Origin: Teratosphaeria epicoccoides
Taxonomy: Eukaryota; Ascomycota; Dothideomycetes; Mycosphaerellales; Teratosphaeriaceae
Direction of reading: 5' to 3'
DNA length: 60,092 nucleotides
Assembly (NCBI GenBank): GCA_021401465.1
Contig: JADDMT010000151.1
Location: forward strand, 1-60,092
The notes under the pieces are model-generated. The model had not been told where the DNA came from. It saw only the letters and a list, made by a program, of their open reading frames with translations, and ran no database searches. The translations under genes were made by a program, and so were the position numbers. Shown here one piece after another: positions 1 through 11,063 of this stretch; the first letter of the stretch is position 1; each line of letters begins with the position of its first letter.

Positions 1-207
1 GTGACAGATCCCTTCTTCCTTGCAAGCCTATAGATCTGTAGACTAACCCTACAGATCCGGGGATCTGTCCTCACGTGACAGATCCTTTCTTCCATGACTA
101 TGCCTATGACTCATAGTACTCCTATGATAGTACTATGACTCATAGCACTTAGGACCCACATGATCCTGTATCCTAAAGTACTCCGGACAGTACTCCTGAC
201 ACTCATG
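1..207 (-). repeat. Partial Chromo-2 LTR (5' LTR end of an element lying left of the window)
   Basis: The segment ends in ATGACA, the terminal hexamer of the Chromo-2 LTR (TGTCAT...ATGACA). It carries the family's hairpin AGATCTGTAG-ACTAACC-CTACAGATC and the repeated CATAGTACT words. At 208 the sequence switches abruptly to the protease-side region of another Chromo-2 copy (compare 27765-27850), so this is an insertion boundary. Position 208-212 (AGTGT) is the probable target duplication, but its partner is outside the window. The orientation matches Chromo-2b, so pol of this element runs on the minus strand. Confidence 0.8.
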
Positions 208-2098
208 ACAAGTGTCTTGTTAATGTGCACCTATACTCTGAGGTTGTCTGCGTATATAGAATTCATCGTGGCATATCGTTGTAGCCCTATCTAGTCTGTC
301 CGTAGGTCTAATTCTAGCCGACTAAGTTGTTTCCTAAATGGCTTTCCTCTCGGCCTAATTCAGGGATAACGTAGTCTTAGCTCCTTCTTCTTCGAGCATT
401 ACTACTAATTAAGCTAAGAGGTAGCACTTGCTCTCGGCCTCGTTATTCCCGCGCATTTCTTGCGTACTCTATTTGCAAACTGTTAACCTAGAGTCGTAAC
501 GTTTGTAGAACCTAAATACCTTCGTAGGTAAAGTAGCCTCCTTAGGGCGTAAACTCTACTCTAAACAGTACAATCTCTTAGACAATCTTCTGATGCGAGT
601 AAGGGTAAGCTACAACTAGTAGCCGCCTTAGGTATTGTTGCATGCTATTAGCTAGTTCGTCATATCGAAGCTAATCGACATGTTGTACTCTATTAATCTA
701 TGGGCAAGCCTAAGCCTAATGGTTCTGAATCAGTCAGATGATATCGAGTCCGATGTTATGCAGAGGTATATACTATCTCTCTATGTTCTCGTCTTCCTCA
801 GAATTTGGAACGACGGCTTCGACGAGCTCGTAGTCGTTATTAGAACTTTCTTCTTCTACTAGCTCCTGTTGTCTTAGGACTATTACATTAGAAGGTGTAC
901 CCCTTAGCGTACAGATAGACTATGCCTTGTTACAGCTAGAGTACTATCTAGAACTATCTTTGTCACTTATATGAATCCGACAATCGTCGTCATAGCACAT
1001 AGTCTAAGTAAGTAAGGCATAGTCTAGTACTTAAGTAGTAGCAGCTATCTGCTTAGGTGCCGATGTTATTACGCAAACCTGTTCTGTCCTTAGTAGTTCA
1101 TGACGCTGTTTCTTGACAGAAGATTCGCATGTAAAGTGTCCTTTCTTTCTATAGTTGTAGCACTTAAGGTTAGACTTGTCAAATAGCTTCTTCGGACTAT
1201 TCTAGGTAGGAGAGCCCTTCCGTGGCTTTCCTTAGGGCCTATTCTTTAGACGTCCCTTAGTCGCATCTAACTCTATTAGTTAGAGACTATAGTAATTGCT
1301 TCGCTACTTTAGTGCTAATCGTTAGACCTTGTAGTTAGCATGTACTAGCCTGCGATTTCCGTGTTATCGCTCTTACTGTTATTCCTAAATGCGATTGTCG
1401 ATCCTAATTACGAGATCGCTCATTTCTTTAAACGTCGTTAGTTAATCTCCTCGAGCAATTTCGTCCTTAATTGTCTCCTTTAGTCCCTGATAGAACTAAG
1501 CGGCTAAAGCGTTATCATTCTAGTTAACTTAAGCAGAGAGGGTCTAAAAGTCTGCCTAGTACTTAATAGCAGAACCCTTCTGCTAAATTCCTAGGAGAGC
1601 TCTTTCGGCCTCTTGTTATTCATTGCTAAGCCTGAAGGCTTTGCGTAATACCTTAAACAGAGACTTGTCTGAGTTAAGGATCTCCCTAGTTGTCGTCTTC
1701 CTGGCTTCGACACTTCTAACGTAGTCTAGATAATCCGAAAGATAAGGCTAGATGAATTCGAACGCTAGTCCTTTTAGGTAAGAGACGATATACATCATTC
1801 GCTTATGATGTGTTATAAACTGTTCCGTATCTACGTTAAATGCTAACTAGCATTAGAGGATAAACATCTTAACTTAAGATTGTTGTCCTATAAACTCTGT
1901 TAGACTTCCTATCTTAAAGCCATTATTACCATGTCCGTTTCCGGTAGTTAAACCTGTAACAGATGCTAGAGCTATCTCGCTAAGGTGAATAGATTCGAGC
2001 TACTAAGTAATTTAAGGTATAGCGGCAACTTGTTCTTATAGTGTCGGTTAACTGTTGTCGCTAGATGTTAGACTAACAGCTAAAGAACTACTTGACAT
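208..2098 (-). pseudogene. Chromo-2a gag-pro remnant, minus strand
   Basis: This is collinear with 27765-29654 of Chromo-2b. The gag start is visible as ATG at 2098 (frame begins MSSSSLAVSL). A nucleocapsid zinc knuckle lies at about 1127-1171, with pattern CYNY-RKKGH-FTC, meaning the second Cys of CX2CX4HX4C has become Tyr; the Chromo-2b copy still reads CYNC. Many in-frame TAG/TAA codons sit where Trp or Gln is expected. The frame is cut near 208 by insertion of another element, so RT, RNase H, integrase and the antisense ORF of this copy are missing. It is non-functional. Confidence 0.8.
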
Positions 2099-2157
2099 AG
2101 GCGTATGTCAAGTGCTTAATAAGTCCCCTGATACTTCCTCAGAAGTAGTGCTTAAAA

Positions 2158-2214
2158 TGTTATAAGGGTAGATGCCGATAGTAGGAAGGGGATCAGGTAT
2201 TAGACTTGAAGAGT
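2158..2214 (-). repeat. Chromo-2a 5' LTR fragment, cut by Chromo-1a
   Basis: It starts TGTTATAAGG, matching TGTCATAAGG at 23256 and 29714, and follows the Chromo-2 LTR for 57 bp until Chromo-1a begins at 2215. The rest of this LTR is not found at the other end of Chromo-1a (18566), which implies a rearrangement. Confidence 0.8.
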
Positions 2215-2604
2215 TAATACGGTTAATACTAGGGGGCCATTAGAGCTGCATAGGTTCTAATGCCTGCCCTTAGCATGCAGTGACCCTACTACACATAGCA
2301 AGGGGGTCCTTCGTACATACATTAGCTTGTATGTTATCTAAGTAGGATTAATGCTTGATGTAGGATGCCCCTATGTCGCTAACTCTACAGTACCCCTACG
2401 GGGGCTTCCTAACCCTACGGTACCCCTGCGGGTTTAGGCTTAGACATGCTTTCCCTAATTAAGGGGGGTCGGGGGTTATAAGTACCTCTAGCGCTACCTC
2501 TACGATAAGCAGAAAGCAGCGCTGTCTTATGCCTATCGAAAGGTCAGATTACTCTGTTATACTATAAGATATTTTCATATCATATAGCATATACATCTAT
2601 ATTA
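2215..2604 (+). repeat. Chromo-1a 5' LTR (390 bp form)
   Basis: It runs TAATACGGTTAATACTAGG to ATCTATATTA. It contains a 30-bp tandem repeat around the words CTAACCCTAC-GTACCCCT (about 2385-2435) that is single in the 360-bp LTRs of Chromo-1b and 1d. Confidence 0.88.
2477..2519 (+). promoter_or_regulatory. LTR TATA box and probable transcript 5' end
   Basis: TATAAG lies at 2477-2482. About 34 bp downstream is AGAAAGCAG (2511-2519), which is exactly complementary to CTGCTTTCT just after the LTR at 2608-2616. The spacing fits a transcript that begins at or near AGAAAGCAG. The same pair of words is found in Chromo-1b, 1d and the old LTR at 38016-38416. The start site is inferred, not seen. Confidence 0.5.
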
Positions 2605-2616
2605 GTTCTGCTTTCT
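2605..2616 (+). other. Putative primer binding site, self-complementary to the LTR
   Basis: GTTCTGCTTTCT directly follows the 5' LTR. Nine bases (CTGCTTTCT) pair with AGAAAGCAG inside the LTR. Self-priming from the transcript 5' end is established for Tf1-like elements; that Chromo-1 does the same is inference. I did not recognise a tRNA 3' end complement here. Confidence 0.45.
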
Positions 2617-2652
2617 CCCCCTGCTTTGCAGTCTAGTAGAGAATACTACGAT

Positions 2653-3253
2653 ATGTCTAGAGTACCGCGAACTTATAACTAACGCATAGCAAGTGCTATC
2701 CTAAGCGCCCGTAATAGCGAAGCTAGCCTAAGTAACTAGCCTGCAGGAGTACCCCCTACGAGCGACACTACATTAAACGACGGTTCTGCTAGAGACTAAT
2801 TACGTAGTAGACAAGGTAATAGATCCCCTGCATAGGGGCCGTAGCTAACCCTGACTATTAACCTAGCCCTTGTAGGCATGATTGCTAATTAGGTCGCGAA
2901 CCGCCTTATAAACTAGAGCTAGAGCCGCACCCCTTCTAGTAGCGACAATAGCGAGGACGACGAAGACGTCGCTATAAGCGGTACTAATGAACTAGCAGAT
3001 AGAGAAATCTAGCGAGAATTTACGCTAGGGACCCGCGAAGACAATGTACTAGTAGGCATAGACCCTCCGCGTATGCCTGCGAATCTAGTGCCTAAATTTA
3101 GGGCCATAGTAGGCTAACTAGGAGGCAGTTGTAACGCACGTAACCTGAAGCCGTTTAAGGGAGACACCTTAAAGGAGGCTCGAACTTTCTTGCAGGCGTG
3201 TAAGGCAGTTTTTGTGCTTAACTTACGCGGATATTCTATAGAGGGCAAATAGG
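2653..3253 (+). pseudogene. Chromo-1a gag, N-terminal part
   Basis: It starts at ATG 2653 (MSRVPRTYN...). The sequence aligns through its length with 19103 onward in Chromo-1c and, reversed, with 11012 downward in Chromo-1b. It is broken by Chromo-1b at 3254; the target duplication ATAGG is 3249-3253. In-frame TAG/TAA codons make it non-functional. It rejoins the pol part at 11429. Confidence 0.8.
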
Positions 3254-3613
3254 TAATATAGATATATATGCTATATGATATGAAAATATCTCGTAGTATG
3301 ACAGAGTAATCCGACCTTTTAATAGGTACAAGATAGCGCTGCTTTCTGCTTATTGCAGAGGTAGCGCTAAGGGTACTTATAACCCCTGACGCCCCTTAAT
3401 TAGGGAAAGCATGTCCGAGCCTAACCCCGTAGGGGTACCGTAGGGTTAGTGACGTAGGGATGTCCTACGTCGACCATTAATCCTACTTAGACAACATATA
3501 AGCTAACGTATGTACAAAGGACCCCCTTGCTATATGTAGTAGGGTTACTACATGCTAAGGGCGGGCATTAGAACCTACGCGGCTCTAATAGCCCCCTAGT
3601 ATTAACCGTATTA
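3254..3613 (-). repeat. Chromo-1b 3' LTR (360 bp)
   Basis: It lies directly beside the polypurine tract complement (CCCCTCCTCCT at 3617-3627). The LTR includes the TATA/AGAAAGCAG block in reverse (about 3340-3385). Its length is identical to its partner at 11064-11423. Confidence 0.9.
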
Positions 3614-4042
3614 CTGCCCCTCCTCCTATGAGGATGTCCCTAGCCTTACTAAGTAATGCACGCGAAACATATAGGGTATAGGATATAGCACGCTTATACT
3701 ACGCAAGAGTAAATAGGTAGATAGCCTACATAACATGTATCATGTATATTCCTTAACACCTTCATAGCAAGTACAGGGCAGAGGCTACTAACTTAGGCGG
3801 GTTTTAATCTGTTACATGTTAGGCGGCTTTATAACACCTTCGCTTTACATGCAGATCAAGATATTAGGAAACTACTAGTACGTACCTTAGTTAATCTTTG
3901 AAATAGTAGGGCGAGCATACGCGCTAGCCTTGCCAAGTAGCTTAGCTGTCCCTATTTAGTCATGACTATGAAGAACATGTCGCAGAACCTTAGAGTAGTA
4001 GGAATGTACGCGGACGCTTTACACGTACCGCTCGAAATAGCA

Positions 4043-4054
4043 GGAGCGCGCTCC
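4043..4054. promoter_or_regulatory. Palindromes upstream of the antisense ORF
   Basis: GGAGCGCGCTCC is a perfect 12-bp palindrome, 206 bp upstream of the TATA box. It is followed by a second, longer palindrome around CTAGTAGACTAG (about 4079-4098). The first is identical in Chromo-1a (17732-17743) and altered at single bases in 1c and 1d; the second is kept in all four. They are candidate regulator sites for the antisense gene. Function is inferred. Confidence 0.4.
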
Positions 4055-4248
4055 TAGCGCGGGTCTCGCCACATTTTCATGCTAGTAGACTAGCACGAGT
4101 GTAGTCGGCGCACATGCGTAACAGCCGCGTTATCTGTTCTTGCATTATTCGGTCCCCTTGTAAGTTAACTAAAGGCAGGTACTCTGCGTATATGGTTCGA
4201 GTTACTAGCTTAACGGTTGCGGTAGGCAACAGGGGGGCTGTTAGAGGG

Positions 4249-4256
4249 TATAAAAA
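4249..4256 (+). promoter_or_regulatory. TATA box of antisense ORF (Chromo-1b)
   Basis: TATAAAAA lies 172 bp upstream of the start at 4421, on the same strand as the antisense ORF and opposite to gag-pol. The following bases (cctcg, actttcctaaacttcctg) are shared by all four Chromo-1 copies. Confidence 0.55.
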
Positions 4257-4420
4257 CCTCGCTACTTTCCTAAACTTCCTGTTCTAAAACACTAACATCG
4301 ACCTCTACTTCTATTTCGCTTAGCTTGCGCCTCGCCGTGTCTACGGGTCTAAACTAGAGCTCCTTCTTCTTTAATCAATTAATCAAGATTAATCGACTTA
4401 TCTTAGCAATAATAGCTTAT

Positions 4421-5907
4421 GTGCTACAGACTAAGTTCGACACTACTCGCTCTGCCTATAACTGTCGCTTGTGTTAATAATGCCTTGACAACCTTAGCAG
4501 CTAAGCTACACACATCTCTCCTCCGCGTGTTAGTAAGGCGTCCCCTACCCGCGAGGTATGCGTAGCTTATACTAACTAAAGTGTAGCTAAGATCTACATT
4601 AGCAGATTTAATAAGGGTATTGTCTACTGCAATTATGTCAACTGTAATAGCAAGCATCAAAAATGCTAAGACCTCCCTAAAGAGGTATATAGCGAGTATA
4701 ACTAGCTCTGCCGTAACATCGATGACTTCTAGAGTACGCGCGACAAGGGGGTTACTAAAGGTACTCTAACTATAAACAGGCTACAGGCTAAGTACCGTAA
4801 GGTACTCGCCTACCTGCTTAGCGCCCTCTCGTGCTTCACCATGACTACTAACCGTTCTTATGGCGGTGTTCGCTTCTACTCTCTACTAACAGGCGAAAAC
4901 GTTTGTCTAGGTCTAATCGTAGACTTAGTCTAGAAGATCTTAAAGGTACTAACTATTAGGGTCGAGACCTTCGCCATAGTACGCATATAGTGCGGGTACC
5001 CTCTAAGTGTAAATGCTGACTTTCTCCGCTAGGCTAACGTTAGCGTCGAGAAATATCCGACTAGCCGCTAGCGTTAGCAACTTAGGGCTCTTACCTCTAT
5101 TGACGATAACTTTAAGACGCAGATAATCTGCAAGAAGGTTATCAAGCAATTCACCGTTCCCGCCGCTAAGGCTACGCCCTAGCGCCGTACTAAGAGGCAG
5201 CCTACCTCTGAGCTAGTCCTAAGGACTAAGCCGTAAGTTACTTACTTGAATCCTGTTACGTGCGTATAGCTAACACATTGTAGCGCTGCCGCTTACGCCG
5301 CCTCGACGCTGCTGTCTAAGAAGAAGAAGAAGGCTAGGGCCGAAATTAAGGTTAGTAACAAGGAAGCCGAACCTTCCCTGCTTGCGACCGCACTACGTCT
5401 GCTAAGACGCCAAGGTACAAGCCTCTAGGCCAGATCTTTAAGGATAAGGAGGATAACGACATCTAGGATACCTTCGGTCCTAACGTGATCCCTTCGCGCT
5501 GTAGTGTCGCTATACCGGTTACGCCTAAGGGAGACACTAAGTCTAATGATATAGTCGACACTCATGCTAAGAAGCGCAAGATGATCTCGAGGGCTAAGCG
5601 TAACAGCCGCAAGCACGCCTAAGTCTCTTCGCCTTCTAATGCTAAGGATGAGGTAGTTGTTACGACTAGGTATAGTAAGGATGTCGCTAGCTCTCTAGCT
5701 ACTATAGGCTCTAAAGACAAGCTCCCTTGCAACCTACTAAAGAAGAAGATGCTAGCCTCTCTTCATGGCGTTACTACTCCTGTTACTTATAGTCGCTTTA
5801 GGGTGTTTAGTAGACCCCGTGTAGGTAGGTAGTCCCTAGCGGACTATAACAAGAAAGACTCTTCTGCTTCGGGTTTAGTTAGGAAGCCCTTAACTAGTAG
5901 TCGCTAA
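4421..5907 (+). pseudogene. Chromo-1b antisense ORF (second gene of the element)
   Basis: The frame begins at GTG 4421 (ATG in the other three copies; VLQTKFDTT here, MLQTKF elsewhere) and ends TAA 5905-5907, 140 bp short of the convergent gag-pol stop at 6048. The length is 1487 nt, one base less than the 496 codons of Chromo-1d, explained by a 1-nt deletion near 5387. Visible parts: an N-terminal Cys/His-containing stretch (RLC, EVC, YCNYVNC, KHQKC, about residues 15-85), a central region, a lysine block KKKKKARA (about residue 300, NLS-like) and a Ser/Thr/Lys-rich C-terminus ending GLVRKPLTSSR. In-frame stops are TAG/TAA, as expected from Trp/Gln codons. I do not recognise a family. Confidence 0.7.
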
Positions 5908-6047
5908 GCATTAGCTACGAAGCTAATCTGAGCATGTCTCTTGTTCTCCTTAGGTTTTTTCTAGGTGTGCCTTTAGGCATCAATAATGTATAAGTAGGGC
6001 GTTTGCTTCTTGTTATTACTTCGCGCGTTATGCGCTATATACACATG

Positions 6048-9000
6048 TTAAGAATTCTGCTCCGAAACTCTTATCTTCCTACGAATTGACCTTCTCGAGC
6101 GCTGCTTATAGCTCCTCTACTCTTCGAATTCACGAATAGCTTCTAGAGCGTTCTTGTAGTCTTTAGCTAGAACCTATTATATGTACTTAGGTAGGTATCC
6201 TTTCTACTTTACTAGATAGTATGTTACGCCTTTACGCTACATACTATCCTTAATACCCTCGACTTCCTACTCTTTGTTCTCTTCTGCTACTAGCATTAGG
6301 TCCGCAGGCTCTTCGCCCTTACGCTATACCTATAATTTAAGTAGAGATACGAAGAACACGTTATGTACATAATACGACAATAGTAAAGATAGCTAATATG
6401 CCTGCAAGCCTATTACGTCGCGTATCTAGAAGGGTCTGACAAACCTTGGCGTCATCTTCTTACTTGGAAGTTTCAGCTTAAGATTCTTTGTTAATAGTAA
6501 CACCTTCGTACTAACCGCATACTACATCGGTTTAGCATAGGCGTTATTATATTGAATCTAGGATTCTGAGGCCTTTTTCTAGTGTTCTATTAGCACCGAA
6601 TGTACCTCGCGCATACGCCGCGCTAATTCCGCGGCGGCTAGCACCCTCTCCTTAGAAGACTCGTCCCGAGGCGGTTCTAGGTGTATTTCCGGATTAAAGC
6701 TATAAAGAATCTAAAATGGCGACATGCGCATAGTAGCATACATGCTGTTATTAACTGCAAATTCCGCTATAGGAATTACGTCAGCCTAGGCATCCTAGTT
6801 CTTAGCGTAGTAGCACTAAAGGTACTACTTAAGAGTCTAGTTCATATGTTTAGTCTAACTATTAGTCTGTAGATAGAATGCTGTACTTAGGTAGTACTTA
6901 ACATACGCCTTAAACACAAATTCTTGCTAGTATTTACTAGTAAAGACAGAACCTCGATCTAATAGGATACTTCGGGGGACACTAAAGCGCCATATGACTT
7001 CGTCGTAAAGTAGTCGCGTAAGCTTGCTGCTTATGCACTTTTTTGTACATAGGATGAAGACATTCATCTTCGATTATTAGTCGACTACTATAAGGACAGC
7101 ATTAACTATATTGCCTCTCTACTTTACTAGCGGCAAATTAGTAATAAAATCTATAGTCAAATCTTGCTATGGTCTCTCTAGTAGTAAGAGCGCCTAAGTA
7201 TCGCTATAGGGGCGATAGCGCCGAGATTTGCTAATCTAGCATGTCTAGCAGGATTTAACATAGTTAGAGACATCCTGTTCTAGCGTTAGCTACTAGTATT
7301 TACGTCTAAGAAGGGCGTTTGTCTTCTCTGCGCTAAAATGGCCTGTAAGTTCATTGTCATGATGAATATAGAGGAGCTACAAACAGAGTACGTAGTTAGC
7401 GGGTACGTAGAGCCTATTATTAAAGTACTACAAGTCGCCTGACTTAGTCTAGTACTTCGGACCGCCTGTAGTGTCCTAGAGGGCTACACCCTTACTAATT
7501 AACTCCGGTTCTCGCTCTTATAACTACTGAATAAGTCTCAAGACTTCTTTAAAGGGTTCTTTAGACATTATATGCTTACTGCATGTAAGCTAGTTAACTA
7601 CCGCACAGATCGAGCTAGACATGGTCGCCATAACCGCCAGGTAGGAGGGTTCGTCGCTAGCGGAGGCTATGAGGCCCCATTAGACCTGCAGTCGACCTAT
7701 AAGAGGAGCTAATAACAGGTCGCTACCCTAAACTACAAGCTTCGTTTAAAGCGTAAGGAGAAGCTATTAGTTACCCTGCTCCCTAGTATTATAGTCTAGT
7801 CATCGCGAAGGACCGTTAGCTAGATTCGTCTTTCTAGAACGATGCTAGATAACGAAGTCAAAGCTAGCGAGGAAAGTCGCCTACCTTGCTTGCTAACTAC
7901 TTAGCTGCTTTACACCTATGAAGCCGCGAAGGTTATTATAGTTAGTAAGCACCTTAATAGGGTACGCTATGCCTTCGAGATAGTGTCGGTACTCCTTAAA
8001 GCTGTCAACAATAGCTAAAAGCTCTTAGTCGTGAGTCTTGTAGTTAAGCTTAGCGCCCTGCATCTTCCGCAACTAGAAGGCAACTAGGTACTATCGCGTA
8101 CTACCTTCGTGCGACTAGAGCTACAATATAATTACGGCTATTACGAATTTTGAAGCATTAGTCTCTATTCAGATCTTCGTAGCGAGGTCAAAGTGCTAAA
8201 GTATAGGCGTAGTTTAAAAAGCTACTTTAAGTTTAGAGAAAGCTTTGCTCTAAGCCTCCTCCTAAGGCACTATCCCTAGCTTTTTTCCTTGAATCGCGCC
8301 CTTTGCGAGGGCTGTAAGAGGAGCCACGATCTTCGAGTAGGATTGTATGAATCTGCGATAGAAGTTAGTAAATCCTAGGAACACCTGTACTTCTTAGAGA
8401 GTACTTAGCTATAGCTACTCTGTGATTACGGACACCCTTTAGTCATCTATGATAACTCCTTCTGTAGAGACGATGTATCGAAGAAACTTAATCCTATCCG
8501 TTAGGAATAAGCACTTCTTTAGGTTCGCATATAGAGCGAACTTACGGAGCTATTCGAGTACTATCCTTAGATACTTAATATGCTCCTCCTTCGAGTTAGA
8601 GTAGACTAGTATATCGTCTAAATATACTACGTAGCAGGTGTTAACGAGGCCGGCTAGGGCCCGGTTAATATACGCTTAGAACGTTACTAGTATATTAGTT
8701 AAGCTAAATAGTATCACTATATACTCAAAGTGTCTATACTGCATTTAGAACATAGTCTTCTACTTGTCGCCCTTTCGGATTAGTATCTAGTAGTAGGTGT
8801 CCTTTAAGTTAATAGACAAGAAGATAGCGGCGTAACTAAGGCGGTTAAGCGTCTCGCTAATAAGTAGTAGGGGGCAGCAGTTCTTCTAAGTTACTACGTC
8901 AAGGCCCCTATAGTTAACGTATAGGCGGAGCGTGTTATCCTTCTTTAGGACAAACATAACTAGCGCTCTAGCCTCGCTGTCGCTTCGTCGGATCCACGCA

Positions 9001-11012
9001 TTTCTTTGCGCCTTGTAGAGATAGTCTCGAAGTGTTTTAAGCTACAATTCTAACATAGGGTACAGAGGTTAATACGGAGGATTATAACCCTCCTTGAGGT
9101 TAATCGCATGTTCTACGTCTAGGGCCTAGGCATAGGCCGTAGCCTCTACGTCGAAAATATCGGCGTATTCCTCTAACTTAGGCAGAAGGGTAACGTCTTC
9201 CTTGACGTTCTGTATGCGGACCGCATATATACATTAGACCTTCTTTATGTCCTTGTAGAAGCCATGTGTGTCACGTATCCTTGCTATAGGAACTTCGCCT
9301 ATAGAGCTATAGAACTAATTGTTAGTAGCTCTATTAACAACAACTCCCTACTTGTAGCGCTAAGGGCGGCTAAGTAGGAGCTCCTTATTAGGAACGTCTT
9401 TAGCGTAGAAGACTTCGTTAGTCTCGCGTAATTCTCCTAAGGAGTCCGCGAGTTAGAGGCGCACGTTGTACGCGCCTCGAGCTGCTACGCCTTCGCCCTA
9501 AAAGGACTTCATAGTAAGTAGCAGGGCTCCTAGGATCGGCTTTAAACTAAGCCGTACGATTACCTACTAGGGTATTACGTTAACCTCCGCAAGGTCGTCT
9601 AACATACAGCCTACTAGCTTAAGCGAGCTATTAACTCGGACCGCACCGGATAGGCGCTAGGCAGGCCACGAGTCTACACTATCGGTAACAGATAGCTTAG
9701 ATACCTGTAGTAGCTATTCGGTTGTCTTAGGCTTGTCCTTCTTTCGCCTCCCCTCTAGGGAGGTTTCGGACACCTTGCTTACCTTCTTCCTATTACTTCG
9801 TTTAGGGTAGTAAGCTGCCTAGTAGTCCCTCGCTCTACAGATGTAGTAGCTACTCGGAGGCTTCTCGCTACTGTCTTTAGGCTTAGAGGGCTTACTCCTC
9901 CGGAATAAACTACCGCGTTAGACATGACCCTTAGGGCGCTTGTAATAGCGGCCCTTTAGTAGGTCCTTAGGGCTTAGACGCTTATTATCCTTGCCGCCTG
10001 ATTTTCTATTACACTTCAAGGTAATCTCTATACGTGTCGCAAGGGACACGAGGTCTTGCTAAGTTGTTAGAAGTTCATGAAAAGTCATGATTATGTTCTG
10101 AAGATTGTTATCAAGTTTAACGAGTAGGTACTACATGTATTACGTCTTAGTATAGGGTAGTATCTGTCTCTCGAGCGTAGCGAGGTAGGTAGCGAAGCTA
10201 GAGGTAGTTTGTCCCTTCCCCTACTTAGCCTTCTTATACTTAACAGACATAGTAAGGGCGTAGTTCCCTAGATCCTCGACCTAGTTAACACAGAACTAGC
10301 AAAAGTCCGCCTACGTATACGTTCTGTTATAGACCCGCATAAGGTCATACTGCTTATGCTAATTATTATGAGGTTCTTTATCCTCTTCGAGCTACATCAC
10401 GCTAAAGGCAACTCGTTTGCCCTCTGTAGAATATCCGCATAGGTTAAGCATGAAAACTACCTTACATACCTACAAGAAAGTTCGAGCCTCCTTTAAGGTG
10501 TCTCCCTTAAATAGCTTCAGGTTACGTGCGTTACGACTACCTCCCGGTTAGCCTACTATAGCGCCAAATTCAGGCACTAGATTCGCAGGCATACGCGGAG
10601 AGTCTGCGCCTACTAGTACGTTGTCTTCGTGGGTCCCTAGCGTAAAATCTCGCTAGATTTCTTCGTCCGCTAGTTTATTAGTACTACTTATAGCAACGTC
10701 TTCGTCGTCCTCGCTATCGTTACTACTAGAAGTAGTACGGCTCTAGCTTGAGTTCGTAAGGCAGTTTGCGACCTAATCGACAATCATGGCTATAAGGGCT
10801 AGGTTAATAGTTAGGGTTAGCTACAGTCCCTATGCGAGGGGCCTATTACCTTATCCGCTACGTAATTAGCCTCTAGCAGAACTGTCGCTTGATATAGTGT
10901 CACTCGTAGGGGGTGCTTCTACAGGCTAGTTACTTAGGCTAGCTTCGCCATTACAGGCGCTCGGGATAGCGCTTACTACGCGTTAGTTGCGAGTACGTAG
11001 TACTCTAGACAT
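6048..11012 (-). pseudogene. Chromo-1b gag-pol polyprotein
   Basis: A single frame runs from ATG 11012 to TAA 6048-6050: 4965 nt, exactly 1655 codons, closed only by internal TAG/TAA. Order: gag; zinc knuckle with CX2CX4 then Tyr in place of His; protease with LDDLAEVNVIP where most families have D-S/T-G; RT with YVVYLDDILVYS (about 8605-8640); RNase H; integrase with HFGVEKT zinc region and DFITNLP core; C-terminal chromodomain. It made the virus-like particle, copied and integrated the element. This copy is dead. Confidence 0.85.
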
Positions 11013-11063
11013 ATCGTAGTATTCTCTACTAGACTACAAAGTAGGGGGTAGAGAAAGCAGAAC

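Noticed and set aside
680..862. 60-codon plus-strand frame MLYSINLWASLSL...
   Set aside because: Complement of decayed Chromo-2a gag; no conserved counterpart of the same frame at 28240-28400.
2384..2435. CCCTAA-like words considered as telomeric repeat
   Set aside because: They are single words within the 30-bp LTR repeat, not a tandem TTAGGG array.
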